64,000 nt of DNA. Origin: Microbacterium pullorum (lineage in GTDB: Bacteria > Actinomycetota > Actinomycetes > Actinomycetales > Microbacteriaceae). Each line of letters starts with the position of its first letter. Position 1 is the stretch's first letter. Where the stretch lies: contig NZ_JACSQP010000003.1 in NCBI RefSeq assembly GCF_014836535.1, positions 382,966 through 446,965 on the forward strand, given 5' to 3'. Positions 55,748-64,000 of the stretch are shown one piece after another. The notes beneath the pieces were generated by a model. That model was not told the origin of the DNA and searched no databases. It saw only the letters and a list, made by a program, of their open reading frames with translations. A program made the translations under genes and the position numbers.

Positions 55748-57277
55748 CTAGTACCCGCGCCCGGGAGCCTCGGTTCGACGCGGCAGCGCGGGCAGGTCGC
55801 GCACCGCCGGCCCCTCCAGCCGGGTGCCATCGGGGGCGAAGCGCGAGGCATGCAGCGGGCAGTCCCACGTGCATTCGGCGTCGTTCCACGACAGCACGCC
55901 GCCGAGGTGGGGGCACACCGCGCTCACGGCGCGGGTCTGGCCGTCGACCGTGGAGATCGCCACCGGCGCCCCGCCGCGCTGGGCGACGACGCCCTGACCC
56001 TCGCCGGGCTGCGGCACGGGCACAGGATGCCGCTCGGCGGCGAGCCAGCCACGCGCGGCGGCGCCGGCGACCCGGGCGTTCTCCATCGCCCCGCGGGCGA
56101 GGTCGCCCGGCACGGTCAGACGGGTGCCGATCATCGTCATCCACCGCGGCAGCTCCTCACGGGCCTGCCCGCGGATCTCGGCCGCCAGGCGCAGCGCCGC
56201 CCACGGCGCGTTGGTGAGCCCCCACTTGGCGTAGCCGGTGGCGAAACGCACGCGGCCGAGACCTCGCGGGAGGGCGCCGACGAAGGGCACGAGGTTGTGC
56301 GAGGTGTAATCCTGCGCCGACCAGCGGTGGGTGGGCTGCGCACCGGGGAAGTGCCGCGTGGTCCAGGCGATGAGATCGTCCACCTGGTGCCGTTCGGAGG
56401 CGATGCGGCCCACCGGGTGCCCGTTGCCCCCGACGATCAGCCGTGAGTCGCCGGCGTGCACCGGCCGCAGCGACCGGGTGGGACCGTCGACCGACAGGTA
56501 GAGGCCCTCCGGCACGGCGCCGGGGGTCTGGAACGACACGCAGTACGACCGGTTGCCGCTCACCTTGGCGAAGGTGAGCCCGCGGTCGACGATGGGGGTG
56601 CCGGTGGCGAGCACGATCTGCTCGGCGGTGAGCGCGCCCTCCCGGGTGCGCAGCGTCGGCCGCGGCAGCACCGACAGTCCCGTCGCCCGCACACCGGTGT
56701 GGAGCGTGCCGCCGGCGGCGACGAAGGCCGCGGCGAGCGCGGCGGTGAGGACGGCCGGGTCCAGTGCGCTCTGGTCGTCCAGCGCCACGGCGCGGGCGAC
56801 CGGGAACGGCAGGTCGGCGGTCTCGGCGGCCGTCGCGATGCGCACCGGGAGCCCAGCCTCTCGCGCGGCGGCGTGCTCGTCGTCGACGGCGCCCACGCCG
56901 TCGACGGTCTGCGCGTACGAGAGGGCGGTGTGGGTCGTGCGGGGGACGCCGGCGGCGTCGGCGAAGGCCAGCAGCCAGTCCTGCCCGTCGCGGTTGGCCT
57001 CGACGTACGCGCCGACGAGGGCGGCAGGGTGGTGCGCGCGGAGCGTGGACAGCACGCTCCCCTGCAGCAGCGACACTTTGCCGGTGTTGCTGCCGCTCGC
57101 TCCCGACGCGACATCGCCGGCATCCACGACGCAGACGTCGAAGCCGTCGACGGCCAGCAGCACGGCGGTGCTGAGGCCGGTGAGCCCGGCGCCGACGATC
57201 ACGACGTCGTGGTGGGCGCCCGGGGTGAACGGCGTGGCGGCGGCGGGGCGGGGGTGCGGCATCCAGAGCGACGTCAT
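55748..57277 (-). CDS. FAD-dependent amino-acid-oxidase-type oxidoreductase with C-terminal Rieske domain
   Basis: This 509-residue DAO-fold flavoprotein has the FAD motif [19 protein letters not shown], then [13 protein letters not shown] and [14 protein letters not shown] near the flavin end. A Rieske 2Fe-2S domain follows, with C455-P-H457 and C473-x2-H476. This fusion is common in bacterial GMC-unrelated oxidoreductases of unknown substrate. I prefer ATG at 57277, with GGTGGAG just upstream. The in-frame GTG at 57325 would put the operator-like palindrome 57310-57322 inside the gene. It is divergent from a TetR regulator that probably controls it. Confidence 0.9.
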   Translation of the reverse strand: MTSLWMPHPRPAAATPFTPGAHHDVVIVGAGLTGLSTAVLLAVDGFDVCVVDAGDVASGASGSNTGKVSLLQGSVLSTLRAHHPAALVGAYVEANRDGQDWLLAFADAAGVPRTTHTALSYAQTVDGVGAVDDEHAAAREAGLPVRIATAAETADLPFPVARAVALDDQSALDPAVLTAALAAAFVAAGGTLHTGVRATGLSVLPRPTLRTREGALTAEQIVLATGTPIVDRGLTFAKVSGNRSYCVSFQTPGAVPEGLYLSVDGPTRSLRPVHAGDSRLIVGGNGHPVGRIASERHQVDDLIAWTTRHFPGAQPTHRWSAQDYTSHNLVPFVGALPRGLGRVRFATGYAKWGLTNAPWAALRLAAEIRGQAREELPRWMTMIGTRLTVPGDLARGAMENARVAGAAARGWLAAERHPVPVPQPGEGQGVVAQRGGAPVAISTVDGQTRAVSAVCPHLGGVLSWNDAECTWDCPLHASRFAPDGTRLEGPAVRDLPALPRRTEAPGRGY

Positions 57278-57309
57278 CGCTCCACCCAAACGCGGCTCGG
57301 GGCGCCCGC

Positions 57310-57322
57310 TCAACCGGGTTGA
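57310..57322. promoter_or_regulatory. Candidate TetR operator between the Rieske oxidoreductase and its regulator
   Basis: TCAACC-G-GGTTGA is a perfect 13-bp inverted repeat. A further half-site GTTGAC touches the tetR start codon. Binding here would cover both divergent promoters, so joint control and autoregulation are expected. Confidence 0.5.
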
Positions 57323-57349
57323 CACGGCCGCCGAGTAGGCTCCGTTGAC

Positions 57350-58021
57350 ATGACCGACACCGCTGCTCCGGCTGCCGCACGCACCGCCGTGGTCGCCGCA
57401 GCGCTCGATCTGTTCGCCGCCCAGGGGTTCGAGGCGACGTCCGTCGAGCAGATCGCGCAGGCCGCCGGGGTGTCACGGTCGACCTTCTTCCGGCAGTTCG
57501 GCGGCAAGGACGACGTGGTCTTCGCCGACCACGAGCTGCTGCTCGAGCGCCTGCGGGAGTTCCTGGCGCGGGAGCACGCCGACCCGTGGCAGGCGGTGTG
57601 CGACGCCTCGATCCTGGCTTACCGCCATTTCTCGGCTGACCCCGACCTCGCCCGCCGCCGCTACGCGGTGGTGCGGGAGGTGCCGGCGCTGCGCGACCGC
57701 GAGATCGTGACGGGCTTCCGCTACGAGCGCCTGTTCGACGACTATCTGCGCGGCGCCCTGCCCGGCCTCGACCCGATCGACGCCGTCGGGTTCGCCGCGC
57801 TGGCGACGGCCGTGCACAACCACGTGCTGCGCCAGCTGCTGCGGGGCACGAAGCGCGTGCCGGTGTCGGTGCTGCGCGCGGCGCTCGACGACGTGCGGGA
57901 GCGTTTCGGTGTGGCCGAGTCCTCGCCCCCCGCCCAGGACGACGTCGTGGTCGCCGTCTTCCCCAAGCGCATGCCCGCCGCCGAGGTCGCCCGCCGGGTG
58001 CACGCCGCCCTCGACAGCTGA
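57350..58021 (+). CDS. TetR-family transcriptional regulator
   Basis: This is a 223-residue regulator. The helix-turn-helix spans about 12-58 (AALDLFAAQGFEATSVEQIAQAAGVSRSTFFRQFGGKDDVVFADHE), with the usual TetR spacing. The ligand domain is helical and has no recognisable subfamily signature. TAGGCT (57336-57341) lies 8 nt before the ATG, so the mRNA is leaderless or nearly so. The divergent Rieske-type oxidoreductase is the probable target, through the palindrome in the 72-bp intergenic region. The inducer may be the oxidoreductase substrate. Confidence 0.92.
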   Translation: MTDTAAPAAARTAVVAAALDLFAAQGFEATSVEQIAQAAGVSRSTFFRQFGGKDDVVFADHELLLERLREFLAREHADPWQAVCDASILAYRHFSADPDLARRRYAVVREVPALRDREIVTGFRYERLFDDYLRGALPGLDPIDAVGFAALATAVHNHVLRQLLRGTKRVPVSVLRAALDDVRERFGVAESSPPAQDDVVVAVFPKRMPAAEVARRVHAALDS

Positions 58022-58052
58022 CGGTTGAGCGCGTCGTGTGCCGTGAGTGCCG

Positions 58053-59633
58053 TCACAGTGTGACGAGCACCTGCGCCAGCAGGATCTTCACCACCATCGC
58101 CGCGGGGTACACCAGCGTGTACGCCAGCGCGACACGCATGTCGTAGCCGGTGCGGGTGTTCGCGAAGGCGAGCAGCGCCGGGTTGGTGAGCGTGCCCGAG
58201 AGCACCCCCGAGAGCCGGGTGCCGCCGGTGCGCAGCACGTGCCGCGCGACGAGATAGGTGCCGGCGACGACGATCGCGGTGATGACGAACCCGAGCAGGA
58301 GCAGTCGCAGGATCTCTCCCGACGTGATCGCCGAGATGATCAGCGAGCCGGCCTTGGTGCCGGCGTAGGCGAGGAAGATCAGCAGGCCCAGCTCCGACAG
58401 CACGTTCGCCGCCGTCGAGGGCAGCGTCGTCACGATGGGACCGATGCGGCGGATGCGTCCGAGGATCAGGCCGACGACGAGCGTGCCCGCCGCGACGCCG
58501 AGGGCGAAGGTCCCCCCGCCGGGGATGGGCACCTGGATGAGCCCGATGCCGATACCGGCGGCGATGCCGAGGGCGAGGGCCACCGGGTTGATGTCACTGA
58601 TACCGCGCTCGGAGTCGCCGATGAGCTCGGCCAGCTGCGGCATGGCCGCACGGGGACCCACGACCTGCAGCCGGTCGCCCTGCTGCAGCACGAGCGCACC
58701 GGTCGCCACGATGTCGACGTCACCGCGGCGCACGCGCGGGATCGTCGCACCGAACCGCTCGCGCAGGCCCAGACTCGCCAGGGGGCGCCCCGCCAGTTTC
58801 GGGTTGGAGAGGATCATGCGGTGGTACTCGAGGTTCGTGCGGTCCTGCACGATGTCCAGCGACGACGCATGACCGAGCTCGTCGGCCACGGCATCGACGG
58901 CATCCTGCGGTCCGATGACGTTGACCACTCCCCCGGGCGGCAGCTCGGTCTCGGGTCCCACGGTCGCCATGTCCCCGCCGCCCTTGGGACGCAGGCGCGA
59001 GAAGGTGATGCGACCGCCGTACCGGGTGCTGAGCTCACCCGCGGTGGGGCGGGCGGTCGTGTCGATGCGCACGGCCTTGTCGACCAGCGGCACCGCCTCG
59101 CCGGCCTCGTCGGTGCGATGACGCAGCGCCAGCCCGATCGCGAGCATCGGACCGATGACGCCGAACACGTACGCGCTGGCATAGCCGACGGTCGCCTCCG
59201 GGCTCCCGCCGGTGGCCGCCAGTGCCGGGGTGTTGGTGACGGCTCCCGCGAACGTGCCGGCGATGGTCAGCACCGAGACACCCATCGCACGGCCGAGGAA
59301 GAACGCGACGGCGGCGGCGAGCACCAGGACTCCGGTGACCACCAGCAGCAGCGGGTAGGCGGTGCGCAGCGCATGCCCGAAGCTCGGGCCCGCGATGAGG
59401 CCCACGCAGAAGGCGAACAGCACCAGCCCCATGTCGCCGATGAGGGCGGGCAGTTCGATCGCGACGCCGGTGGACACCCCCCAGGCGGTCAGGCCCATCG
59501 CGCCGAAGAGCACGCCGATCGCGCCGAGCGAGATGCCCGCGATGCGGACGCGGCCGAGGGCAGATCCGAGGCCCACGAGCAGGAAGACCGTGAGCACCGG
59601 CTGCGCGGCGAGGAACTCGAAGACCGGGCGCAT
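58053..59633 (-). CDS. AspT/YidE-type membrane transporter with two RCK_C domains
   Basis: This 526-residue protein has two membrane halves (about 1-165 and 385-526, five to six helices each) flanking two TrkA-C (RCK_C) domains at about 205-285 and 290-370. GTFAGAVTNTPALAATGG and the matching [23 protein letters not shown] are the duplicated re-entrant motifs of the AspT/YbjL exchanger family. The family includes aspartate-alanine antiporters and anion or dicarboxylate exchangers; cargo here is unknown. The ATG at 59633 is taken because MRPVFEFLAAQPVLTVFLL begins the first helix. It is divergent from the DNA ligase gene. Confidence 0.88.
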   Translation of the reverse strand: MRPVFEFLAAQPVLTVFLLVGLGSALGRVRIAGISLGAIGVLFGAMGLTAWGVSTGVAIELPALIGDMGLVLFAFCVGLIAGPSFGHALRTAYPLLLVVTGVLVLAAAVAFFLGRAMGVSVLTIAGTFAGAVTNTPALAATGGSPEATVGYASAYVFGVIGPMLAIGLALRHRTDEAGEAVPLVDKAVRIDTTARPTAGELSTRYGGRITFSRLRPKGGGDMATVGPETELPPGGVVNVIGPQDAVDAVADELGHASSLDIVQDRTNLEYHRMILSNPKLAGRPLASLGLRERFGATIPRVRRGDVDIVATGALVLQQGDRLQVVGPRAAMPQLAELIGDSERGISDINPVALALGIAAGIGIGLIQVPIPGGGTFALGVAAGTLVVGLILGRIRRIGPIVTTLPSTAANVLSELGLLIFLAYAGTKAGSLIISAITSGEILRLLLLGFVITAIVVAGTYLVARHVLRTGGTRLSGVLSGTLTNPALLAFANTRTGYDMRVALAYTLVYPAAMVVKILLAQVLVTL

Positions 59634-59709
59634 GTTCCGAGTATCTCGCGCGGCGCCTGCCGGAGCGAGGACCCTGCCGCATGTCCGCCGACGCGGGCAG
59701 GATGGGCGC

Positions 59710-60756
59710 ATGTACGAGATTCCCGCGCCCATGCTCGCCAAGCCGGTGCCGGAGATCCCCGACCGCCCCGGCTACGCCTTCGAACCCAAATGGGACGGCT
59801 TCCGCGCCCTCGTGGCGTGGGACGGCGCCGACGTGGAGATCGGGTCCCGGGGCGCGAAGCCCCTGACTCGGTACTTCCCGGAGCTGGTCGAGGCCTTCGC
59901 GCGGCTGCTGCCCGAGCCGTGTCTCATCGACGGCGAGATCGTCGTGGCGGTGGGTGAGCCGGGAGCGGTGCGCCTCGACTGGCCGGCGCTGTCGCAGCGC
60001 ATCCACCCCGCGGCATCCCGCGTGGCGCTCCTGGCGGCCGAGACCCCGGCGATGTTCATCGCGTTCGACCTGCTCGCCCGCGGCGACCGCGACCTGCAGG
60101 GCGAGCCGTTCGCCCACCGCCGGGCGGAGCTGGTGGATCTGCTCGGCGCGGTGCCCGCGCCGGTGCATGTGACGCGTACGACCGAGGATGCGGCGCAGGC
60201 GCGGCGCTGGCTCGCAGAGTTCGAGGGGGCGGGGCTCGACGGCGTCGTGGCCAAGCCGATCGACCAGCCGTACGCGCCCGGCAAGCGCACGATGCTCAAG
60301 ATCAAACACGCCCGCACCGCCGATGTCGTCGCTCTCGGCTACCGCGTCCACAAGAGTGGCCAGGGCGTGGGGTCGCTGCTGGTGGGGCTCCACGACGACG
60401 ACGGCCGGCTGCAGGGCGTCGGCGGCGTCGCGGCTTTCAGCAACGCGCGGCGCCTCGAGCTCATCGACGAGCTCGCGCCGCTGGTCGAAACGGATGCCAC
60501 CGGCGACGCCGTCACCGGCGAGACCGAGCGGTCCCGCTTCTCGGGGTCGAAGGACGTCTCGTTCGTGCGACTGCGCCCGGAGCGGGTGCTCGAGGTGCGT
60601 TACGACCAGCTGGAGGGCCGGCGATTCCGCCACACCGTGCAGTTCGAACGGTGGCGGCCCGACCGCGACGCGCGCTCGTGCACCTTCGATCAGCTCGAGG
60701 CGGTGCCCGCCTACGACCTCGCCGACGTGCTGGAGGAGGCGCCCGCCGGCAGCTAG
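59710..60756 (+). CDS. ATP-dependent DNA ligase, LigC/LigD ligase-domain type
   Basis: This 348-residue ligase joins DNA nicks using ATP. The adenylated Lys is K27 in FEPKWDGFRA (KxDG motif I). LIDGEIV (motif III), AFDLLA (IIIa), GLDGVVAKPID (IV) and MLKIKH (V) are all visible. A C-terminal OB-fold ends near QFERWRPDRDARSCTFDQL. Length and order fit the stand-alone LigC group of actinobacteria, which works in end-joining or base-excision repair. CAGGAT lies 6 nt before the ATG at 59710, suggesting a leaderless mRNA. A polymerase-domain partner is encoded 1.3 kb downstream on the other strand. Confidence 0.92.
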   Translation: MYEIPAPMLAKPVPEIPDRPGYAFEPKWDGFRALVAWDGADVEIGSRGAKPLTRYFPELVEAFARLLPEPCLIDGEIVVAVGEPGAVRLDWPALSQRIHPAASRVALLAAETPAMFIAFDLLARGDRDLQGEPFAHRRAELVDLLGAVPAPVHVTRTTEDAAQARRWLAEFEGAGLDGVVAKPIDQPYAPGKRTMLKIKHARTADVVALGYRVHKSGQGVGSLLVGLHDDDGRLQGVGGVAAFSNARRLELIDELAPLVETDATGDAVTGETERSRFSGSKDVSFVRLRPERVLEVRYDQLEGRRFRHTVQFERWRPDRDARSCTFDQLEAVPAYDLADVLEEAPAGS

Positions 60757-60817
60757 CCTCCCCCCGCTCCGCGCGCAATCCCGGGCAGCGACCCGGCGGT
60801 GCGGCTACGGTCGATGC

Positions 60818-62080
60818 ATGGGTCTGTTCAACCGATCGCCGCGCACCGTCCACCTCGACGCGCCGCTGCGGCTCGACGGCGAATCATCGGTGCAGCTGTC
60901 GGCCGGAAGGGCGCCCTGGAGCCTGTGGGCCGACGGCTTCGGAAAGCTGTCCATCCGCGCGCTGCAGCTGATCCTGGTCGTCGTGGTCGCCGCGGCGCTC
61001 ATCCTCGGCATCCAGCAGATCACGGTCGTCACGATCCCGCTCGTGCTGGCCCTCATCCTCGCTTCGGCGTTCGCCCCGGTGATGAGCTGGATGCGACGCC
61101 ACGGCGTCCCGGCCCTCGTCGCCACCCTCACGACGCTGCTGGCGATCTTCGCGCTCCTCGGCGGGATCGTCTGGCTGATCGTCTGGGCGGTCCGCGACCA
61201 GTGGAGCGACCTCTACAGCCAGGCCGAAGCAGGCTTCCAGAGCGTCGTGGCGTGGGTGGGGGAGCTCCCATTCGCGATCGACCAGGCTCAGATCGACGAG
61301 TGGCTCGACACGCTGACGGACTTCGTCACGAGCGCGCAGTTCGGCTCGGGGGCTCTGGCCGGTGTCGGCGCCGTCGCCAACTTCATCACGGGCCTCGTGC
61401 TGCTGGTGGTCATCCTGTTCTTCTTCCTGAAGGACGGCCCGCGCATGTGGGCGTTCCTCCTCCGCCCCTTCCGGGGCGAGAACTACGCGCGCGCGGTGCG
61501 GATCGGCGACAAGACGGTGCAGACCCTCGGCTCCTACATCCGCGGCACCGCCACCGTCGCCGCCGTCGACGCCGTCGGCATCCTCATCGGGCTGCTGATC
61601 CTGCAGGTGCCGTTGGCGATCCCGCTGGCGGTGCTCGTCTTCCTGCTGGCGTTCATCCCGATCGTCGGCGCCACCCTCGCCGGCATCCTCGCCGCCCTCG
61701 TCGCGCTCGTCGCCAACGGCTGGGTGGTGGCGCTCATCGTCGTCGGCGTCGTCGTGCTCGTCAATCAGCTGGAGGGCAACTTCCTGCAGCCCTACCTGAT
61801 GGGGCGCTCGATGAAGCTGCACGCATTCGTCGTGCTCATCGCGTTGACCGTCGGCACCGTGCTCGGCGGCATCCTCGGCGCGGTGCTCGCGGTGCCGATC
61901 ACGGCGGTCGTCTGGGGCGCGGTGCAGGTGTGGGACGGCGACAACAAGCCCGCCCGGTGGGCGCGTCCGAAGCCGGACGAGGCCGAGGCCGGCTCGCCCG
62001 AGCGCTGGGCTCGTGCGCGTCGCAAGCGCAAGGCGGTCGCCGCCGCGTCCGCGCACCCGCTTCCCCAGCCGAGGGCGTAA
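60818..62080 (+). CDS. AI-2E family (PerM/YdiK-type) transporter
   Basis: This 420-residue membrane protein has about eight helices. A cytoplasmic N-terminus (to about 50) is followed by paired helices, then an amphipathic extracellular stretch (about 130-180). The conserved C-terminal core has LPFAFLPIVGATLAGILAALVAL-like sequence (here FIPIVGATLAGI) and NQLEGNFLQPYLMGRSMKLH, the AI-2E signature. The tail is basic (RARRKRK). The family includes the AI-2 exporter TqsA and Na+/H+ antiporters, so cargo is open. TACGGT stands 6 nt before the ATG at 60818, indicating a leaderless mRNA. Confidence 0.9.
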   Translation: MGLFNRSPRTVHLDAPLRLDGESSVQLSAGRAPWSLWADGFGKLSIRALQLILVVVVAAALILGIQQITVVTIPLVLALILASAFAPVMSWMRRHGVPALVATLTTLLAIFALLGGIVWLIVWAVRDQWSDLYSQAEAGFQSVVAWVGELPFAIDQAQIDEWLDTLTDFVTSAQFGSGALAGVGAVANFITGLVLLVVILFFFLKDGPRMWAFLLRPFRGENYARAVRIGDKTVQTLGSYIRGTATVAAVDAVGILIGLLILQVPLAIPLAVLVFLLAFIPIVGATLAGILAALVALVANGWVVALIVVGVVVLVNQLEGNFLQPYLMGRSMKLHAFVVLIALTVGTVLGGILGAVLAVPITAVVWGAVQVWDGDNKPARWARPKPDEAEAGSPERWARARRKRKAVAAASAHPLPQPRA

Positions 62081-62083
62081 GAC

Positions 62084-63118
62084 TCAGTCGCCCTCGGGCC
62101 GGCGCGCGCGGCTCGGCTGCACGCGCGGTGGCTCCCCCGGCATCTTGGGGAAGTCCGGCGGAAACGGCAGTTCACCGAGGCCGTCGGCGAGGTCACGCTG
62201 CCACCAGTCCAGCAGCGTGTCGATGCGCCCCGGATTCTCCTGCAGACCCGACCAGGGGTCGCCGACGTCGGCGAGGCGGTCGGGCACGGTGCGGATCGTG
62301 AACGAGGCGGGGTCGACCCCCGCCGCCAGTTCCTCCCACGTGAGGGGGGTCGACACGGGCGCAGCAGGCAGCGCCCGAGGGCTGTAGGCGCCGGCCATCG
62401 TGCGGTCGCGGTTGGCCTGGTTGAAGTCGATGAAGATGCGCTCCCCGCGCTCCTCCTTCCACCAGTTCATGGTGACCTTCTCCGGCATCCGTCGCTCGAG
62501 CTCGCGCCCGGCCGCGATGACGGCGTGGCGCACGTCGAGGAACTCGTGGGTGGGCTCGATCGGACAGAACACGTGGATGCCGCGGTTGCCGCTGGTCTTG
62601 AGGAACGCGGTCAGCCCTGCCTCGGCGAGCACCTCCCGCAATGCCGGGGCGACGGCGGCCGCGTCGGCGAAGTCGGTGCCCGGTTGCGGGTCGAGGTCGA
62701 TGCGCAGCTCGACGGGGTTGTCGGTGTCGTCGGCGAGCGAGGCCCACGGGTGGAAGACGACGGTGTTCATCTGCACGGCCCACGCGATCGCCGCCGCCTC
62801 GCGCAGGACGACCTGCGGGTGCCGGCGCCCGCTGTTGTAGGTGCACATCACCTCGTCGACGTAGTCGGGCGCGCCGCGCGGCGGGTTCTTGGAGAAGAAC
62901 CGCTCCCCGTCGATCCCGTCGGGGAAGCGCTCCAGCGACAGCGGGCGCCCGCCGTTCGCGGCGAGAAAGGGGACGGACACCGCGATCATGTATTCGGCCA
63001 GCTCGCGCTTGGTGATGCCGGCGTCGGGCCACAGCACCCGGTCGGGGCTGGACAGCCCCACCTCCCGGTCCGTGCCGTCGCGACCGGGGACGGTGAGGGT
63101 GATGCGCTCCGAGGCCAT
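62084..63118 (-). CDS. LigD-type primase-polymerase domain protein (non-homologous end joining)
   Basis: This 344-residue archaeo-eukaryotic-primase-type polymerase matches the POL domain of LigD. The metal-binding pair is D141 and D143 in VELRIDLDPQPG. SLERFPDGIDGERFFSKNPP, FLKTSGNRGIHVF and ANRDRTMAGAYSPRALP are conserved POL motifs. It lacks the phosphoesterase and ligase domains of full LigD, so it resembles the stand-alone PolD1/PolD2 proteins of actinobacteria. The ATG at 63118 follows TAGGGT by 6 nt with no ribosome site. It stops 4 bp after the AI-2E gene end on the opposite strand. No ku gene is in the window. Confidence 0.93.
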   Translation of the reverse strand: MASERITLTVPGRDGTDREVGLSSPDRVLWPDAGITKRELAEYMIAVSVPFLAANGGRPLSLERFPDGIDGERFFSKNPPRGAPDYVDEVMCTYNSGRRHPQVVLREAAAIAWAVQMNTVVFHPWASLADDTDNPVELRIDLDPQPGTDFADAAAVAPALREVLAEAGLTAFLKTSGNRGIHVFCPIEPTHEFLDVRHAVIAAGRELERRMPEKVTMNWWKEERGERIFIDFNQANRDRTMAGAYSPRALPAAPVSTPLTWEELAAGVDPASFTIRTVPDRLADVGDPWSGLQENPGRIDTLLDWWQRDLADGLGELPFPPDFPKMPGEPPRVQPSRARRPEGD

Positions 63119-63190
63119 GCCTCGACCCTAGGGCGAGGCGTGCGGCCGGTCGAGGGCGGCGGATCAGAGGCCGGGAGCAGCCGGCGCGTG

Positions 63191-64000
63191 CTACGCGGAC
63201 AGGGCGATGACGGGGGCGAGCTGGGCGCGGTCGAGCTGGATCCACGGCCCTGCCGGATCGACCACGACGCCGGTGAGACCTTCATCGGCGGCGAGTGCCT
63301 TCGCCAGCTGCTCGGGCGTGAGCGGCACCGCACGGTCGCTGCGGCCGAGCACAGCGACCTCGAGCGGGTGCGTGAACACCTCGAGGTGACGCGAGCCGTC
63401 GGTGCCGCGCACCTCGGACACGCCCAGCCGGTCGCCGTCGCCCGCGACCTTGCCCGCGGCCACCCACACCCGGGTCGTGGCGAGGGCGGCGGCGATCTTG
63501 GCGGCGATCTCGTCGGTGCGCGGCTGCACGAGCAGGTTCTTGATGGTGGCTGCCGGGTCGGCGTCGGACAGCGCCTTCTCGACGAGCGCCTTCGGCAGGA
63601 TGGCCCGGCGGCCCGGGCTGGCGTGGTCGATGATGACGCCCGCATAGGGCCCGGCCACGACGTTGCGCAGGATGGCGAGAGCGGGCTGGCCCATCGCGGA
63701 GGTCTGGGTGTCGCCGTCGGAGCTGACGCTCGCCTGCAGGGCGTCGCCGCCGGTGAAGGCGAGCAGGTAGCGGTCGTCGCCGATGGCGGAGACGGCCATC
63801 GTGAGGTCCTTGCCCTCGGCCAGCTGCGCCCGGGCGTCGCCGCGGACGCGCACGAACAGGTGGCCCTGCAGCAGCTGCCGCATGAGCGCCACGACGTCGG
63901 CCGGCTGGAGCTGCTCGGGGAGGGCGGCGAGCGCCTGGCGCACGAGGACGTTGTCGGGAAGTCCCGGCACGCTCTCGGTCTGCTCCGGCGCCTGCGCCGG
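63191..64000 (-). CDS. SseB-like protein (5' end beyond the window)
   Basis: The frame is open from the window edge to TGA at 63191, giving at least 270 residues. The sequence shows two repeats of an SseB-like alpha/beta unit: FVRVRGDARAQLAEGKDLTMAVSAIGDDRYLLAFTGGDAL and the later RVWVAAGKVAGDG...SRHLEVFTHPLEVAVLG. GVIIDHASPGRRAILPKALVEKAL and GVVVDPAGPWIQLDRAQL follow each. SseB proteins are named after an enhancer of serine sensitivity; their biochemical role is unclear. A GTG at 63970 could be a start, but PAQAPEQTES reads on to the edge, so the true start is probably outside. Confidence 0.7.
   Translation of the reverse strand, partial: PAQAPEQTESVPGLPDNVLVRQALAALPEQLQPADVVALMRQLLQGHLFVRVRGDARAQLAEGKDLTMAVSAIGDDRYLLAFTGGDALQASVSSDGDTQTSAMGQPALAILRNVVAGPYAGVIIDHASPGRRAILPKALVEKALSDADPAATIKNLLVQPRTDEIAAKIAAALATTRVWVAAGKVAGDGDRLGVSEVRGTDGSRHLEVFTHPLEVAVLGRSDRAVPLTPEQLAKALAADEGLTGVVVDPAGPWIQLDRAQLAPVIALSA

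Noticed and set aside
57278..57325. GTG at 57325 as the start of the Rieske oxidoreductase
   Set aside because: It would place the TetR-type palindrome and the divergent promoter space inside the gene, and the ATG at 57277 has its own ribosome site next to the conserved N-terminus.
58022..58052. CACAGTGTG and neighbouring short palindromes between tetR and the AspT-like gene as an operator
   Set aside because: The genes converge here, so there is no promoter to regulate; too short to call a terminator with confidence.

Overview
The window is about 64 kb of high-GC DNA, roughly 70% by eye, from a Gram-positive actinobacterium. Several things point to a Microbacterium-like member of the Microbacteriaceae. 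The isocitrate dehydrogenase is the monomeric type. The order PerM-like membrane protein, purN, purH is the one known from actinobacteria. Many genes have a -10 box about 6 nt before the start codon, as in leaderless transcripts. Genes have the size and codon bias of soil and plant-associated actinobacteria. No lineage search was possible. I saw no rRNA, tRNA, CRISPR array, insertion sequence or prophage.

Left part (1-18 kb). The 3' end of an HpcH/HpaI-type aldolase is followed by a secreted subtilisin-like protease, a small membrane protein, and a glyA-folD operon behind a ZTP (pfl) riboswitch. An amino-sugar region comes next. A beta-N-acetylhexosaminidase (GH20) and nagA run rightwards. 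They converge on a leftward operon of a ROK regulator, a CUT1 sugar ABC importer (lipoprotein plus two permeases), a ROK kinase and nagB. Together these would import GlcNAc or its oligomers, phosphorylate, deacetylate and deaminate the sugar to fructose-6-phosphate.

Middle (18-40 kb). An L,D-transpeptidase, a CE7 acetyl esterase, a GNAT acetyltransferase and monomeric icd are followed by a compact beta-mannan/galactomannan locus. A GH36 alpha-galactosidase and LacI regulator diverge from an operon of CUT1 importer, GH2 beta-mannosidase, GH113-type glycosidase, BadF/NAGK-type sugar kinase and GH42 beta-galactosidase. A heterodimeric ABC exporter follows. It is preceded by a promoter and a 25-codon leader ORF, suggestive of attenuation control.

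Right part (40-64 kb). The DNA-repair genes are ogt and an Ada-AlkA fusion. An FAD oxidoreductase follows, then an intergenic cluster of palindromic repeats. Next come purH-purN-PerM-like, a purine permease, an F420-type oxidoreductase, and a five-gene cassette with WXG100/type-VII-secretion-like proteins. The remaining genes are sucCD, a Rieske oxidoreductase with a divergent TetR regulator, an AspT-like transporter, a LigC-type DNA ligase, an AI-2E family membrane protein, a LigD-type polymerase domain, and an SseB-like protein cut by the window edge.

The less usual signals are an identical-type palindrome upstream of both icd and sucCD, the exporter leader ORF, the paired REP-like repeats, a 27-bp-stem hairpin near 3.9 kb, strong enrichment of GGATGCC, and the orphan T7SS-like cassette. 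Functional assignments come from motifs and context read by eye and were not checked against databases.
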